A DNA stretch of 64,000 nt from Phytohabitans flavus (GCF_011764545.1 NZ_AP022870.1:9430001-9494000), one strand, 5' to 3'; shown: positions 26,102 through 35,957, numbered from the stretch's first letter. Translations and numbers: made by a program. The notes: a model not told the origin generated them from the sequence alone.

Positions 26102-26813
26102 TCCGTGCGGGTTGGGGGTGACTCAGTAGCTGTAGCCCCGGAGTCACCGGTGCCGGCGTCGCCCTTGTCGTCGCCGCCGGCAGCCGCGTCGTCCGACGGG
26201 GGCTCGACGGCCTTCGGGGTACCGGTCGGCAGGCAGGTCACGTTCCGCTGGCCGGCGGGGGTGACCACGAACCAGGTGCCGCCCACGCCCTGGCCCTTCC
26301 ACTGGCCCGGCTTCTTGTCGCCGATGTACCGGTACACGGCCCAGTTGCCGATGGTCAGCTGCTTGGTGCCGTCCGCGCGGGTGATCACGCCGACCTTGTC
26401 CTCGTCGACGCCGGACAGCTCGGGCTTGCCGTCATCGGTGTACGCCGGCGGCCACACCTGCTCGCACTTGCCCTCGCAGTTGCTGGCGGGCGGGTTCGCC
26501 GTGTCCTTGTCGAAGCGGTACAGCACCCACCCGTCCTGGTCGACCACGACCTGGCCCATCCGGGCAGGGTCTTCGCGGTCAGCTTGGTGGTGATCGGAAC
26601 GTCCTTCTTGGGCTGGTCGCCCGTGTCCTCCGCGGCCTCTTCGCTGGCGTCGGGCGCGGGCGTGGGGGTCGCCTCCGCCGCCGCAGCCGCTTCGTTGGCC
26701 ACCGAGACCTGGTCGTCATCCTGGTTGTAACCAGCCGGAGCACAACCTTGCAGGGCGAGTGCGACCCCTGCCAGAGCGCCTGCCAAGAGAGCGGTTCGCT
26801 TTCCCGGTATCAC
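26077..26813 (-). CDS. Lipoprotein with secreted-repeat (PF03640/COG4315) domain, frame broken near 26563
   Basis: The GTG start at 26813 follows GGGAGGGCAA. The signal peptide has a lipobox (LALQGCAP), so the protein is a lipoprotein. After an acidic linker comes a Lipoprotein_15 repeat: MGQVVVDQDGWVLYRFDKD, CEGKCEQVWPPAYTDDGKP and LTIGNWAVYRYIGDKKPGQW, followed by GTWFVVTPAG. The frame breaks at GGG 26562-26564: one base more joins LTAKTLP to RMGQVVV as in the family. As written the pieces are 26385-26813 and 26077-26559. The function is unknown; related proteins are surface-exposed. Confidence 0.78.
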
Positions 26814-26983
26814 TTGCCCTCCCTGTAACTGTCCACTTGGGCCTTGTCGTCGGTTAGTACGTTGAAACCGGCCCGGGAGGATGAACTATCGACCGTAAAC
26901 AATTTCACAGGCCAGGGGTGAACCAGGTCTGGGCCGCGTGCGTGTGCAGGTATGCAAGGGGTGTGCACCCTGCGGATCCTTAA

Positions 26984-27025
26984 GAGAAACTAAAGGGGGC
27001 GCCGCCTTTTTCGGCAGGCACCCCC
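26984..27025 (-). terminator. Rho-independent terminator of the sigma/anti-sigma operon
   Basis: Read on the minus strand, GGGGGTGCCTGCC pairs with GGCGGCGCCCCC around a GAAAAA loop and is followed by TTTAGTTTCTC. It lies 20 bp after the anti-sigma stop codon. Confidence 0.75.
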
Positions 27026-27044
27026 GGTAGTTCTTAGCTCTTTC

Positions 27045-27839
27045 TTAAACCGGCACTTCGACGAGCGACTCGACGACGCCTTCCTTGGTCACCTGCTGCA
27101 CCTGGATGCGGTCGATCTCGTTACGCGGGGTCGCCGTGCTGGTCTGGAGCAGTAGCGGCTCCGGCTCCTCCTTGGTGCCATACCCGGCCGGCGGTACCGA
27201 CCAGGTGTTCAGCACCTCCTTGGTGCCGTCTTCGCGGAGCACCGTCAGCCGGCACTGCCGCGGGCCGGTGAGCTTGGTCAGCTGGAACGACACCTGGGTG
27301 CCCCAGGTCTTCGTCTCCAGCACGAGCTTGGCCTCCACACCGGTCTGCACGTCAGTGGCGGAGAACTGCTCGCCGTCCTCGCCGACGTTGGGGCCGCCGA
27401 TGCCGGGCCCGCTCGGATTGCCGGGGTCGACCGGCGGCGCGACAGGTGCGCTGGTGCCGCGGCCCGCGATCACGTCGGACGGGGTGCCGCTGTCGCCGAA
27501 GAAGCGGCCGCCAGCCGCGAGCGAGACACCGGCGGTGGTCGCCAGCACCACGACCGCCGCCGCGGCGGCGAGCCACTGGCGGCTGCGGGCCTTGCGCCGG
27601 TGCGCACCCACCTCGACGATCATCCGGTCGAGCAGGCGTCCGTCGGTGCGGGACTGCTCGGCGGTGATGAGGCTCTCGCCGTCCACCTCGGACAGCAGGT
27701 TGACCACGGGCAGCATGGACTCGAGCTCGCCGGCGCAGGCCCAACAGCCGGCCAGGTGCTCCTCGAACTGCTCGGACTCCTGCGGCTCGAGCACACCCAG
27801 CGCATACGAGGCGACGTCCCAGTGCTCTGCCCGGCTCAT
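27045..27839 (-). CDS. Membrane anti-sigma factor with zinc-binding (ZAS) domain
   Basis: This protein would hold the upstream-encoded ECF sigma factor inactive at the membrane. The N-terminal zinc anti-sigma motif is HWDVASYALGVLEPQE...HLAGCWACAGEL (His-x3-Cys-x2-Cys type). One membrane helix follows (WLAAAAAVVVLATTAGVSLA, about residues 88-107). The extracytoplasmic part of about 150 residues is RskA-like (GTQVSFQLTKLTGPRQCRL, LNTWSVPPAGYGT). Its ATG overlaps the sigma stop (ATGA), so the two are translated together. The sensed signal is unknown. Confidence 0.87.
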   Translation of the reverse strand: MSRAEHWDVASYALGVLEPQESEQFEEHLAGCWACAGELESMLPVVNLLSEVDGESLITAEQSRTDGRLLDRMIVEVGAHRRKARSRQWLAAAAAVVVLATTAGVSLAAGGRFFGDSGTPSDVIAGRGTSAPVAPPVDPGNPSGPGIGGPNVGEDGEQFSATDVQTGVEAKLVLETKTWGTQVSFQLTKLTGPRQCRLTVLREDGTKEVLNTWSVPPAGYGTKEEPEPLLLQTSTATPRNEIDRIQVQQVTKEGVVESLVEVPV

Positions 27840-28396
27840 CCGGTCACGCCCCGCTGCTGTAGCGCGCTACGCAATGCACGGAGCGCATAGTAGACCCGCG
27901 ATTTGGCCGTCCCCAACGGCAGGCCCAGCGTCTCCGCCGCCTCCGGCACTGTCTTCCCCCGAAAGTACGTCTCCAGGATGATCTCCCGGTGTGGCTGGCT
28001 CAGCGTACGCAGCGCGTCCGTGACCGTCATCAGCCGGAGGACCCGCTCGGTCTCGTCCGGTTCGGAGAAGTTCTCCAGGTCCCGGCCGTACGTCTCCGGC
28101 GGGCGCGCGTTTTCGCTGCGGTGGTCGTCGATCGCGATCCGGCGGGCCACCGTGACCAGCCACGGGCGCAGGGACGACTGCCCCTGGGCGCCGAGGCGGT
28201 GGGCGTTGCGCCAGGCACGCAGCAGCGTCTCCTGGACGATGTCCTCGGCCCGCTGCCGGTCACCGCCGGTAAGCCGCAGCACGAACATCAGGAGTGGGCC
28301 GGCGTGTTCTTCGTACAGCTCCCGGACCAGCGCGTCGTCGTGGTCGGGGGTCGAGGACCCGGCTTGGTGGCGCCCGGGGGCGGATCGTGGCGTCAC
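27836..28396 (-). CDS. ECF-type RNA polymerase sigma factor
   Basis: This sigma-70-family ECF factor has region 2 (LVRELYEEHAGPLLMFVLRL, RAEDIVQETLLRAWRNAHRL) and region 4 (LRTLSQPHREIILETYFRG, EAAETLGLPLGTAKSRVYYA). The pair with an RskA-like anti-sigma factor recalls SigK/SigL-type groups. The start is uncertain: GTG 28396 gives a normal-size protein (186 residues), whereas the frame stays open to 28591 through Arg/Ala-rich codons with no sigma features. The 225 bp upstream to the next gene probably hold the promoter; no sigma consensus was confirmed. Confidence 0.87.
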   Translation of the reverse strand: MTPRSAPGRHQAGSSTPDHDDALVRELYEEHAGPLLMFVLRLTGGDRQRAEDIVQETLLRAWRNAHRLGAQGQSSLRPWLVTVARRIAIDDHRSENARPPETYGRDLENFSEPDETERVLRLMTVTDALRTLSQPHREIILETYFRGKTVPEAAETLGLPLGTAKSRVYYALRALRSALQQRGVTG

Positions 28397-28621
28397 ACGC
28401 TCATCATGGCGTGCCGCCGAGCCTCCGTCAGCAGCCGGCCAACGATCCGCCGACCGCTGGGGTGGCACCGCCGAGACCCGGTCCCGCGCGCGGCTGCCAC
28501 GCCATTCCGCGGCTACCGCATACATAGGCTGTCCAGCGGCGTCAGCATCCTGACCTCCATACGCTCGCATGGCCCGAGACACCCGGACCATGCTTCAGTA
28601 CGAGTAACGGCCGCGTACGGA

Positions 28622-29476
28622 TCAATGACGCCAGAAACTCACTGGTGGCGGGTTCGAGGGCTGGGCCGATGCGTCGTCGACCACCTTGGCACCGTGCGTG
28701 AAGCGGCTGAGCTCGTCGCCGTGGATCAGGCGGCCGGGAAACCAGTCGCCGGCCACCCGCCGGGTCAGCTCCGGGATAGGCGGCTCGGCGTGCCCGGCGA
28801 CGACGACAAGGTTGCCGTACCGCCGGCCGCGCAGCACCGTCGAGTCGGCCATCAGGCACGCGTGCGGCAGCGCCGCGCGGACCGTGGCGACCTGGCCCTT
28901 CGCGTACGCCAGCGGCGGCCCGTCGGCGACGTTGACCAGGTAGGTCCCGGCGGGTGCGAGCACTCGGGCCACCTGCTGGGCGAACTCCACCGACGCCAGG
29001 TGGGCCGGCGTGCGGGCACCGGCGAAGACGTCGCTGACCACCAGGTCGTACGACGCGTCGCGGCTGGACTCGAGCGCGGCCCGCGCGTCGGCCACCCGTA
29101 CTCGCAGCAGCGGGTCCTTGGGCCAGGGCAGCTCGCGCCGCACCAGATCCACCAGCGCCCCGTCGATCTCCACGACCCGCTGGGCCGAGCCGGGCCGGGT
29201 GGTCGCCACGTACCGCGGCAAGCTCAGCGCCCCGCCGCCCAGGTGCAGCGCGCGCAACGGCTGCCGTGGCGGCGCCGCCAGGTCGACCGCCATCGCCATC
29301 CGCCGCACGTACTCGAAGTCGAGGTAGGTGGGGTCGTCCAGGTCGACGTACGACTGTGGCGCACCGTCCAGCACCAGCGTGAACGCCCGCGCCCGGTCGG
29401 GGTCGGGGACGAGGTCGGCCTGGCCGGAGTCGACCCGCGCGGACACCCGATCCGCCGCCCGCCGCCCGCCCGCCAC
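28622..29476 (-). CDS. Spermidine-synthase-like SAM-dependent methyltransferase-fold protein
   Basis: This 284-residue protein has the spermidine synthase/methyltransferase fold: SYVDLDDPTYLDFEYVRRM, the nucleotide-binding ALHLGGGALSLPRYVA, the acidic residue in RVVEIDGALVDLVR, VADARAAL and YDLVVSDVFAG. It lacks the clear polyamine-binding signature of true SpeE, so the substrate is unknown. Spermidine-synthase-like proteins of this length are common in actinomycetes. It is 21 bp downstream of nurA on the same strand and could be the last gene of that operon. Confidence 0.75.
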   Translation of the reverse strand: MAGGRRAADRVSARVDSGQADLVPDPDRARAFTLVLDGAPQSYVDLDDPTYLDFEYVRRMAMAVDLAAPPRQPLRALHLGGGALSLPRYVATTRPGSAQRVVEIDGALVDLVRRELPWPKDPLLRVRVADARAALESSRDASYDLVVSDVFAGARTPAHLASVEFAQQVARVLAPAGTYLVNVADGPPLAYAKGQVATVRAALPHACLMADSTVLRGRRYGNLVVVAGHAEPPIPELTRRVAGDWFPGRLIHGDELSRFTHGAKVVDDASAQPSNPPPVSFWRH

Positions 29477-29497
29477 CAGAGCAGTATGCCCCGGCGC

Positions 29498-30448
29498 TCA
29501 GGTCAGGCGTGCGGTTGCCAGGGTCAGGGCGCGGTGTAGCAGGCGCGGGTCGCCGAGCAGCCCGCGGAGTCGGCGCTCCAGTCCGGCGATCGGGATCAGG
29601 TTTTGCGGGGCCCGCGGGTCCTTGTACGACGTCGAGGCGAACCTCGGCAGTGTGACCAGCGACAGGTTGGCCAGCTCGACCGCCTGCTCGATGCTCAGGT
29701 CGGGGGAGCACTCCACCCGCACGATGCCGGACCAGGGCGCGCCGCTGGAGCCGGGCAGCCGCATGTACCACGACCATCCGCCCCACGCCGTGCCCAGCGC
29801 GAAGACCGGCGAGCGCTGCCACGGCCGCAACGCCGTCACCACGAGCGCGAGCGCGGGCGGGAGGTACTGGCTCTGCTGGGTCTTGACGTATCCGATCGTG
29901 CGTGGAAGGTGCCGCCGGCCGCGCAGTGGGCCGTCGACCACCAGCAGGTCGCCGTCGGTGCGGGCGGTGGCGGATATCTCCACCTCGAGTGCGGTGAGCG
30001 GGCCTTGCACGGAGCCCTGGAGCTTGCTCAGCTCACCGGAACCGCTCACCTTGTGCACGGCATACCGGACCTGTCCCGCGATCACGTCGCCGACCGAAGG
30101 GCTGGCGGTGAAGAGCGCGCGGGCCACCTGTGCCCCAGCCAACTCGGCGGCGCCACGAGCAAGATCACAGCGAACCACGCCGGCCGCGTAGGAGGCGGCG
30201 AGGCCCGGGAAGGAGGCGCCGTCGTCCTCCTCGGTGGACAGCGTGCCGTCGACCCGCTGCACACCGTCGACAAGCAACACCACGTCGGGCGGGCGAACCC
30301 CCTCCGGCGCCACGATCGGATGCCACGCCTCGGTGTCCACCTCATGGTGGGTTTCGATCTTGGCCGTGCTGGGCGACGACGGCCCGTCGCCGCCCTGGAA
30401 GGCCGCGCCGTACGACGCCGCCCACGTATCCATGTAGAGCCGGGTCAT
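29498..30448 (-). CDS. nurA: NurA-domain nuclease-like protein
   Basis: NurA nucleases work with the HerA ATPase in DNA end resection. In this 316-residue protein the expected NurA features are seen: VVLLVDGVQRVDG (first Asp), LEVEISATARTDGDLLVVDGP (DGPL strand), GYVKTQQSQY, SWYMRLP, SGIVRVECSPDL and the C-terminal LVTLPRFASTSYKDPRAP. The His often present near the end is not obvious. Assignment rests partly on context: the ATG overlaps the sbcC stop by four bases, and herA and sbcD precede it in the same operon. Confidence 0.68.
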   Translation of the reverse strand: MTRLYMDTWAASYGAAFQGGDGPSSPSTAKIETHHEVDTEAWHPIVAPEGVRPPDVVLLVDGVQRVDGTLSTEEDDGASFPGLAASYAAGVVRCDLARGAAELAGAQVARALFTASPSVGDVIAGQVRYAVHKVSGSGELSKLQGSVQGPLTALEVEISATARTDGDLLVVDGPLRGRRHLPRTIGYVKTQQSQYLPPALALVVTALRPWQRSPVFALGTAWGGWSWYMRLPGSSGAPWSGIVRVECSPDLSIEQAVELANLSLVTLPRFASTSYKDPRAPQNLIPIAGLERRLRGLLGDPRLLHRALTLATARLT

Positions 30449-32933
30449 AGCCCGACTCGCTCTACGCGGGCGGTGCGGGCGTCCTTGCGTACCTCGAACC
30501 GCACCGGGACCCGCTCGGCGAGCGACGGCACGTGCGTCACCACGCCGACCATCCGGTCGCCACGGGCGGCCAGCCCTTCGAGCGTGGCGGCGACCGTGTC
30601 GAGCGTGGCCGCGTCGAGCGTGCCGAAGCCTTCGTCCAGCACGATCGACTCCAGGCTCGCCGACGTCGTGGAGAGGCCGGCGAGCTGCTCGGAGAGGGCC
30701 AGCGCCAGGGCCAACGACGCCTGGAAGGTCTCGCCGCCGGAGAGCGTCCGCACGCCCCGCCGCAGCCCGGCGTCGTGGTGGTCAACCACGTAGAACTCGC
30801 CCTTGTCGTGGACCAGCTCGTACTGCCCGGCGGACAGCTCGCGCAGGATACGCGAGGCACCGTCGACGAGCAGGTCGAGCGCCTCCTCCAGCAGCCACCG
30901 CTCGAAGTTGTTGGCCCGCAGGTGGCCGGCGAGCGTCTTGGCCACGTTGCCCTCGCGCTCGTGCGCGAGGCGCTGCTCGCGGAGGCGTTCGGCCTGCTCG
31001 CGGCGCTCGACGATGCGCTGGTGGGCACCCTCGGCCCGGGTCACCGCGACGGCCACCGCCCGGCTGGCGCCGGCGCCGTCCAGGCCCGCGTCAGGTACGG
31101 GCAGCTCAGCCGAGGCGAAGAGCGCCGCCAGCCGCTCCTGGATCCGCGTGACCGCCGCCCGCGCGCCCTCCAGTCGGGCGACCGCGTCGGTGCGCCGGCC
31201 GGTCCGGTCGGCCGCCTGCGCGGCGGCCCACTCGGCGAGGGTGGTCCAGGCGGCCACAAGGTCGTCCCGGTCGGCGGCCGGCGGACCGAGCCGCCCGACC
31301 GCGTCGCGCGCCTTGTCGAACCGGCGCCACGCCGCCCGCAGCCGCTCGTCGGCCGTGTCGGCGCCGCTCTGTGCCCGGCGCTGCGCCTCGCGCGCGGCCC
31401 GGACCGCGCCCGCGGCGTCGTCCAGCCGCTCCTGGAGCGCCGCCCGCGCCTCCAGCTCGCGGCCGAGCGCGGCCGGGCCGGGGAGTCGGCGACCCGCTCG
31501 GCCAGCTCCGCCAGTCGGGCGGTGAGCTGGTCGTGCTGTGCCCGGGCGCGCTCCAGCGCCCGGTCGAGCTCGCGCAGCGCCTTGTCGCGCTCGGCCACGA
31601 GCTGCGCGGCCTTGTCGGCCTCCTTGCGGGCGACCTTGCCGGCCGCTTCCGCGGCGGCCACGGTCGACTCCGCCAGGTCGGGCACCGTCGTCACCTTCTG
31701 CGCGCACACCGGGCAGGGCTCTCCAGCCACCAGGTGTACGCGCAGCGCGGCGGCCCGGTCGGCGGCCTGCGCGTCCTGGTACGCGCGGCGCGCCTCCTCC
31801 AGCCGGTCGGTCGCTTGTGCGGCCTCGGCGCTCGCCTTGTCCAGGGCTTTGGCCGCGGTGCCGTGCTCCTTCTTGGCGGTCTTCACCGCCTCGGCGAGCG
31901 ACCGCGCCTGACCGGTCAGCTTGTCGTGCTCGGCGTGCGCCTCCAGCAGCAGGCGGAGGGCGGCGACGTCGGGCGCCCCGGCGAGCTGCCCACGCACCTT
32001 CTCCTCGCGCTCCTCGGCGACCGCGACGGCGGCGGCTGCCTCGGCGGCGGAAGCGCGGGCGGTGGCGACCGCCTCGGCCACGGCGGCATGGTCGGCCGGC
32101 GGGCGGATCGCGGCGAGCGCGTCGATCTCGCCGCCCAGCTCCTTGAGCGCGGCTCCGGCGTCCGTCACGCCCTGCTCCGCCTCGCGCAGCGCCGGCACGT
32201 CGGCCTCGACCGCCGCGGTCAGCTCGCGCATCGCGGTAACTCGTGCGGCGGCCGCCGCCAGCGACTCGTCGTCGGCGTCGGCGAGGTCGTCGAGCAGCTG
32301 GGCGACGGCGACGAGCTGGGCGTCCGCCTGCATCGCGCGGGCCGACGCCTTCTTCTGGATCGCCTCGTAGACGTGCAGCCCGAGCAGGTTGACCAGGATC
32401 TCCTGGCGGGCGGCGGGCTTGGCGTGCAGGAAGTCGGCGAACTGTCCCTGCGGCAGCACCACACAGCTGGTGAACTGCTCGTACGGCAGGCCGACCGCCT
32501 CCAGCACCGCGGCGTCCATCTCGCCGGGCGTGCCGGCCAGCACCTCGCCGAGGTCTTCCGGCGTGAGCCCGGCGTCCAGCTTGGCCGGGTCGAAGCCGCG
32601 CGGCATCAGCTGGAGCCCGGCGCCGCCCGTGGAGACGCGGCCCTTGCCGTCGCGGCGCACCACGCGGGTCGCCACGTACCGCGCGCCGGCCGACTCGAAT
32701 ACGAGCCGCACCCGTGCCTCGGTCGCGGACGGGGCGAGCGCGTTGACGATGCCGCGACTGCTCGCCCAGCGTGGCACCTGCCCGTACAGCGCGAAGCAGA
32801 TCGCGTCGAGCACGGTCGACTTGCCCGACCCGGTAGGGCCGATGAGCGCGAAGAAGTCGACGTCGGTGAAGTCGATCGTGGTCTCCTCGCGGAAGACCGT
32901 AAACCCGGCCATGTCCAGCCGCAGCGGCCTCAT
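30445..32933 (-). CDS. sbcC: Nuclease SbcCD subunit C (Rad50-like), frame broken near 31482
   Basis: SbcC is the SMC-like ATPase of the SbcCD (Rad50-Mre11) nuclease that cleaves hairpins and DNA ends. N-terminal half: MRPLRLDMAGFTVF, Walker A GPTGSGKST, Q-loop PQGQFADFLHAKP. Middle: long Ala/Glu-rich coiled coils around the zinc hook EPCPVCAQKV (about residue 406). C-terminal half: signature LSGGETFQASLALALAL and Walker B SIVLDEGFGTLD. The frame breaks at GGGG 31480-31483 (minus-strand CCCC); one more base restores a single protein of about 829 residues. As written, it splits into 31041-33323 (start 32933) and 30445-31707. The stop overlaps the nurA start. Confidence 0.92.
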
Positions 32934-33060
32934 GAGTGCTCTGCCTGCTGGTTCGCTCGCTCGCGCGGCGCTAAAGGCGACGCCTTCCTCCGCCGGCCCG
33001 AAACCCCGACTTCGTCGGCGGGCCGGCTCCGTCCAGGCGCCGCCGCGCCAGCTCGCTCGC

Positions 33061-34206
33061 TCACGCAGACACCTCCTCGTACAGCGTGTCGAACAGCTCT
33101 TGGACGCTCTCGTCGGCGTGCCCCCGGCTCTCCAGGTAGTCCGCGAAGAGGTCGCGTGGGGACCGGCCGGCCCGCTCGGCGCGGGCGGTGGCGGCGGTCT
33201 GCGGCAGCATGTCCGGGTCGATCCGCACCTCGAGGGCCTTGGGCAGCAGCGCCTGCACCTCCTCGCGCAGGCCGGCTCGCGGCGCCTCGCGCACGTACAC
33301 CCGGAGCCAGCCGGGCTGGTCACCGTCCATCATGGACAACTCGGCGAGCGTGCCGCGCACGGTGCGCAGCGGTACCGCGGCGGTGATGGGTACGTCGCGC
33401 ACCTTCGCCGTGCTCTCCGCGGTGACCTCGACGACGGCGACGGACGGCACGTTTTCCCCCTCGCCGAAGTCGATGGCGAGCGGGCTGCCGCAGTAGCGCA
33501 CCGGTGCCGGACCGGCCACCTGCTGGGCCCGGTGCAGGTGGCCGAGCGCGACGTAGTGCGCGCTGCCCGGGAAGACCGTGGCGGGCACCGCGTACCCCAT
33601 CACAGAGTGCGCCTCCCGCTCGCCGCCGCCCATGGTGGCGCCCACGACCGTGAGATGGGCGGTGACCAGATTGACCGCGCCCGGCCCGAAGCCCTGGCAC
33701 AGCACGCCCAGCAACCGTCCGATGTGGTCGGCGTACGTCTGGCTCGCCTCCGCGGCCGTCAGCTCGTACATCTCGGCGGCGCGCACCGCGTACCGCTGGG
33801 AAAGGAACGGCAGCGCGACAAGCCGCCACCGCTCGCCGCCCGCGGTCTCGCCCTCCAGCACGTGGTCGGCGGCCGACTCGCGGACCGTGCCGCGTAGCGA
33901 GACGCCGGCCGCGTCGGCCCACGGGCGCAGCGCGTCGAGCGCCGCCCCGTTGTCGTGGTTGCCGCCGATCGCCACCACCTGGGCGCCGGTGCCGCGCAGC
34001 GCGGAGAGCGCCCGGGTGACCAGGCGGGTGGCCTCGGGTGTGGGGGCGGCCGAGTCGTACATGTCGCCGGCCACGATCACCAGGTCGGGGCGCTCGGCGC
34101 GGGCGATCTCCACCACCTGGGCGAGCACGGCGATGTGCTCCTCGGTCCGGGACTGTCCCTTGAGGACCTTCCCGACGTGCCAGTCCGACGTATGCAAAAT
34201 CTTCAT
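33061..34206 (-). CDS. sbcD: Nuclease SbcCD subunit D (Mre11-like)
   Basis: This metallophosphoesterase nuclease is the partner of SbcC. Metal-binding motifs are HTSDWHVGK, VIVAGDMYDSAAP, AIGGNHDNG, VTAHLTVVGA and VALGHLHRAQQV, in the Mre11 order, in a 381-residue protein. The ATG at 34206 overlaps the herA stop (TGATG). There are 127 bp between its stop and the sbcC start; that gap contains GC-rich inverted repeats and GCTCGCTCGC tracts and no gene. Confidence 0.94.
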   Translation of the reverse strand: MKILHTSDWHVGKVLKGQSRTEEHIAVLAQVVEIARAERPDLVIVAGDMYDSAAPTPEATRLVTRALSALRGTGAQVVAIGGNHDNGAALDALRPWADAAGVSLRGTVRESAADHVLEGETAGGERWRLVALPFLSQRYAVRAAEMYELTAAEASQTYADHIGRLLGVLCQGFGPGAVNLVTAHLTVVGATMGGGEREAHSVMGYAVPATVFPGSAHYVALGHLHRAQQVAGPAPVRYCGSPLAIDFGEGENVPSVAVVEVTAESTAKVRDVPITAAVPLRTVRGTLAELSMMDGDQPGWLRVYVREAPRAGLREEVQALLPKALEVRIDPDMLPQTAATARAERAGRSPRDLFADYLESRGHADESVQELFDTLYEEVSA

Positions 34207-35957
34207 CAGAACGGGATCTCGTCCTCGGACCGGCCGCCGACGACCGCGAACGGGTCGGCGGACTGGACTATCGAGCGGAGCGTGGCGGACGGTGCCTGCC
34301 CCGCCTCGGACGGGCGGGTGGCCCAGGCCGGAAACGGGAACTCGACGCAGAGCGGTACCGGGATGTCGGGCTGGCTGACGAACATCGTGCCGGGTTTGGC
34401 GAGCAGTACGCGCTGGCGCTGCGCGGCCGGCAGGAACCCGTACTCCGGGCGGGACGCCTCGGCCGGGTCGAGCCGGCCGACCACGCGGATCGCCGAGTTG
34501 GTGACGATGCGCCGCTCCACCTCGCTCGCGGTCTGCTGCGCGCCGATGAGGATCACGCCCAGCGAGCGCCCCCGCTCGGCGATGTCGAGCAGCACCTCCT
34601 TGATCGGCGACGACCCCTCGCGCGGCGCGTACTTGTTCAGCTCGTCGAGCACCACGAAGAGCAGCGGCTTGGCCGAGCCCGCCTTCTCCTTGCGCTCGAA
34701 TTCGGCCTTCAGCGTCACGCCGACCACGAAGCGCTGCGCCCGGTCCGGCAGGTTGTGCAGGTCGACGACGGTGACCTGGGCGCTCTCCGCCGTGTTGATC
34801 GCGTGCGGCCGGCGCGCGGCGAGGTCACCCCGGATGAGCCGCGCCAGGTCCTTCTTGCTCGCGATGAGCCGCCGGGCGAACGCGTTGACCGTACCGGTGT
34901 TGACCGCGCTGCCGGCCCAGGTGCCGCGGGTCTCCTCGTCGGTGAGCCGGGCGACCACGTAGTCGACAAGGTCGGGGTAGGACCCCAGGCGGGTGCCGTC
35001 GATGCCGATGCCGCCGTCGGCCGGCTGGGCGTGGCGGGCCAGGTGGGCGGTGACCGCGTGGACCACCATCGTGTACTGCTGGCGCTCGTCGTCGGCGTCC
35101 GCGAACACGTACGGCAGGAGGCGGGACTCGCAGAACTCGGCGAGCGTCCAGTAGAAGCTGTCCACGCCGGCGAGGCGGCTGCTCACGTCGGGCGTGCCGG
35201 AGGAGTCCTTGGCCCGGGGCGGCGCGTACACCCGGACGTCGGGGAAGGGCGTGGCGGGCAGGCCCAGCTCGGCGTACCGCGCGGTGGTGGCGTCGTCGAG
35301 CCGCGCATTCGGATGGTCGAGGAAGAGCAGGTCCTCGCCCTTGACGTTGAAGATCAGCGCCTTCGCGTTGATCGCGTCGCCGCCGAGCACCCCCGAGCGG
35401 AACACCGAGTACAGCAGGAAGGTGGCGAAGCTGGTCTTGGTCGCCACGCCGGAGATGCCGGAGATCGAGACGTGCGCGCCGCGGCTGCCGTCGAGGAAGT
35501 CCGCGTTGAGGTAAGCGGGCAGCCCGTCACGCCCGGTGCCCATCGGCACCCGCTTTTCCATCCGGTCGAAGTGGAGCGCGGCGGCCCGGAGGTCGCCGGT
35601 GGCCCGGCGGACGAGCGCGCCCGGCGACGGCGGCACGTACAGCTCCGGGTCGATCCGGGTGGTGGTGATCTCGGCGGCCTCCTGGACAAGCGCGGGGAGC
35701 GTGCCGTCGGCGATGGCGAAGACGTCGGAGTCGAACTGGGCACCCTCGTGCCGCGCCCGCACCTGGGTCACCACCCCGGCGATCGTCACCGGCTCGCGGC
35801 CGGGCAGCTCACGCTTGGTCACCACCACGTCGTCGAGCTGGAGGTAGCTCCCGGGCGCCACGGCCGTCCAGAACTGTAGCGGCGTGGCGTCGGCCGTGCC
35901 GAGGACCCGCCCCACCGCCTCACCGGTCTCATCCACCACGGCCTCATCGTGCACCAC
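34206..35957 (-). CDS. herA: HerA-like hexameric ATPase
   Basis: HerA ATPases translocate DNA for NurA and Mre11-Rad50 during end resection. The 583-residue protein has an N-terminal HAS-barrel-like part (AVGRVLGTADATPLQFW, VVVTKRELPGREPVTIAGVV), then the RecA-like core with HVSISGISGVATKTSFATFL as P-loop region, LFVVLDELNKYAP as Walker B and ILIGAQQTASEVERRIVTNS as sensor. The P-loop is unusual (ATKTS rather than GKT/S). It is the first gene of the four-gene operon; its stop overlaps the sbcD start. Confidence 0.8.
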   Translation of the reverse strand: MVHDEAVVDETGEAVGRVLGTADATPLQFWTAVAPGSYLQLDDVVVTKRELPGREPVTIAGVVTQVRARHEGAQFDSDVFAIADGTLPALVQEAAEITTTRIDPELYVPPSPGALVRRATGDLRAAALHFDRMEKRVPMGTGRDGLPAYLNADFLDGSRGAHVSISGISGVATKTSFATFLLYSVFRSGVLGGDAINAKALIFNVKGEDLLFLDHPNARLDDATTARYAELGLPATPFPDVRVYAPPRAKDSSGTPDVSSRLAGVDSFYWTLAEFCESRLLPYVFADADDERQQYTMVVHAVTAHLARHAQPADGGIGIDGTRLGSYPDLVDYVVARLTDEETRGTWAGSAVNTGTVNAFARRLIASKKDLARLIRGDLAARRPHAINTAESAQVTVVDLHNLPDRAQRFVVGVTLKAEFERKEKAGSAKPLLFVVLDELNKYAPREGSSPIKEVLLDIAERGRSLGVILIGAQQTASEVERRIVTNSAIRVVGRLDPAEASRPEYGFLPAAQRQRVLLAKPGTMFVSQPDIPVPLCVEFPFPAWATRPSEAGQAPSATLRSIVQSADPFAVVGGRSEDEIPF

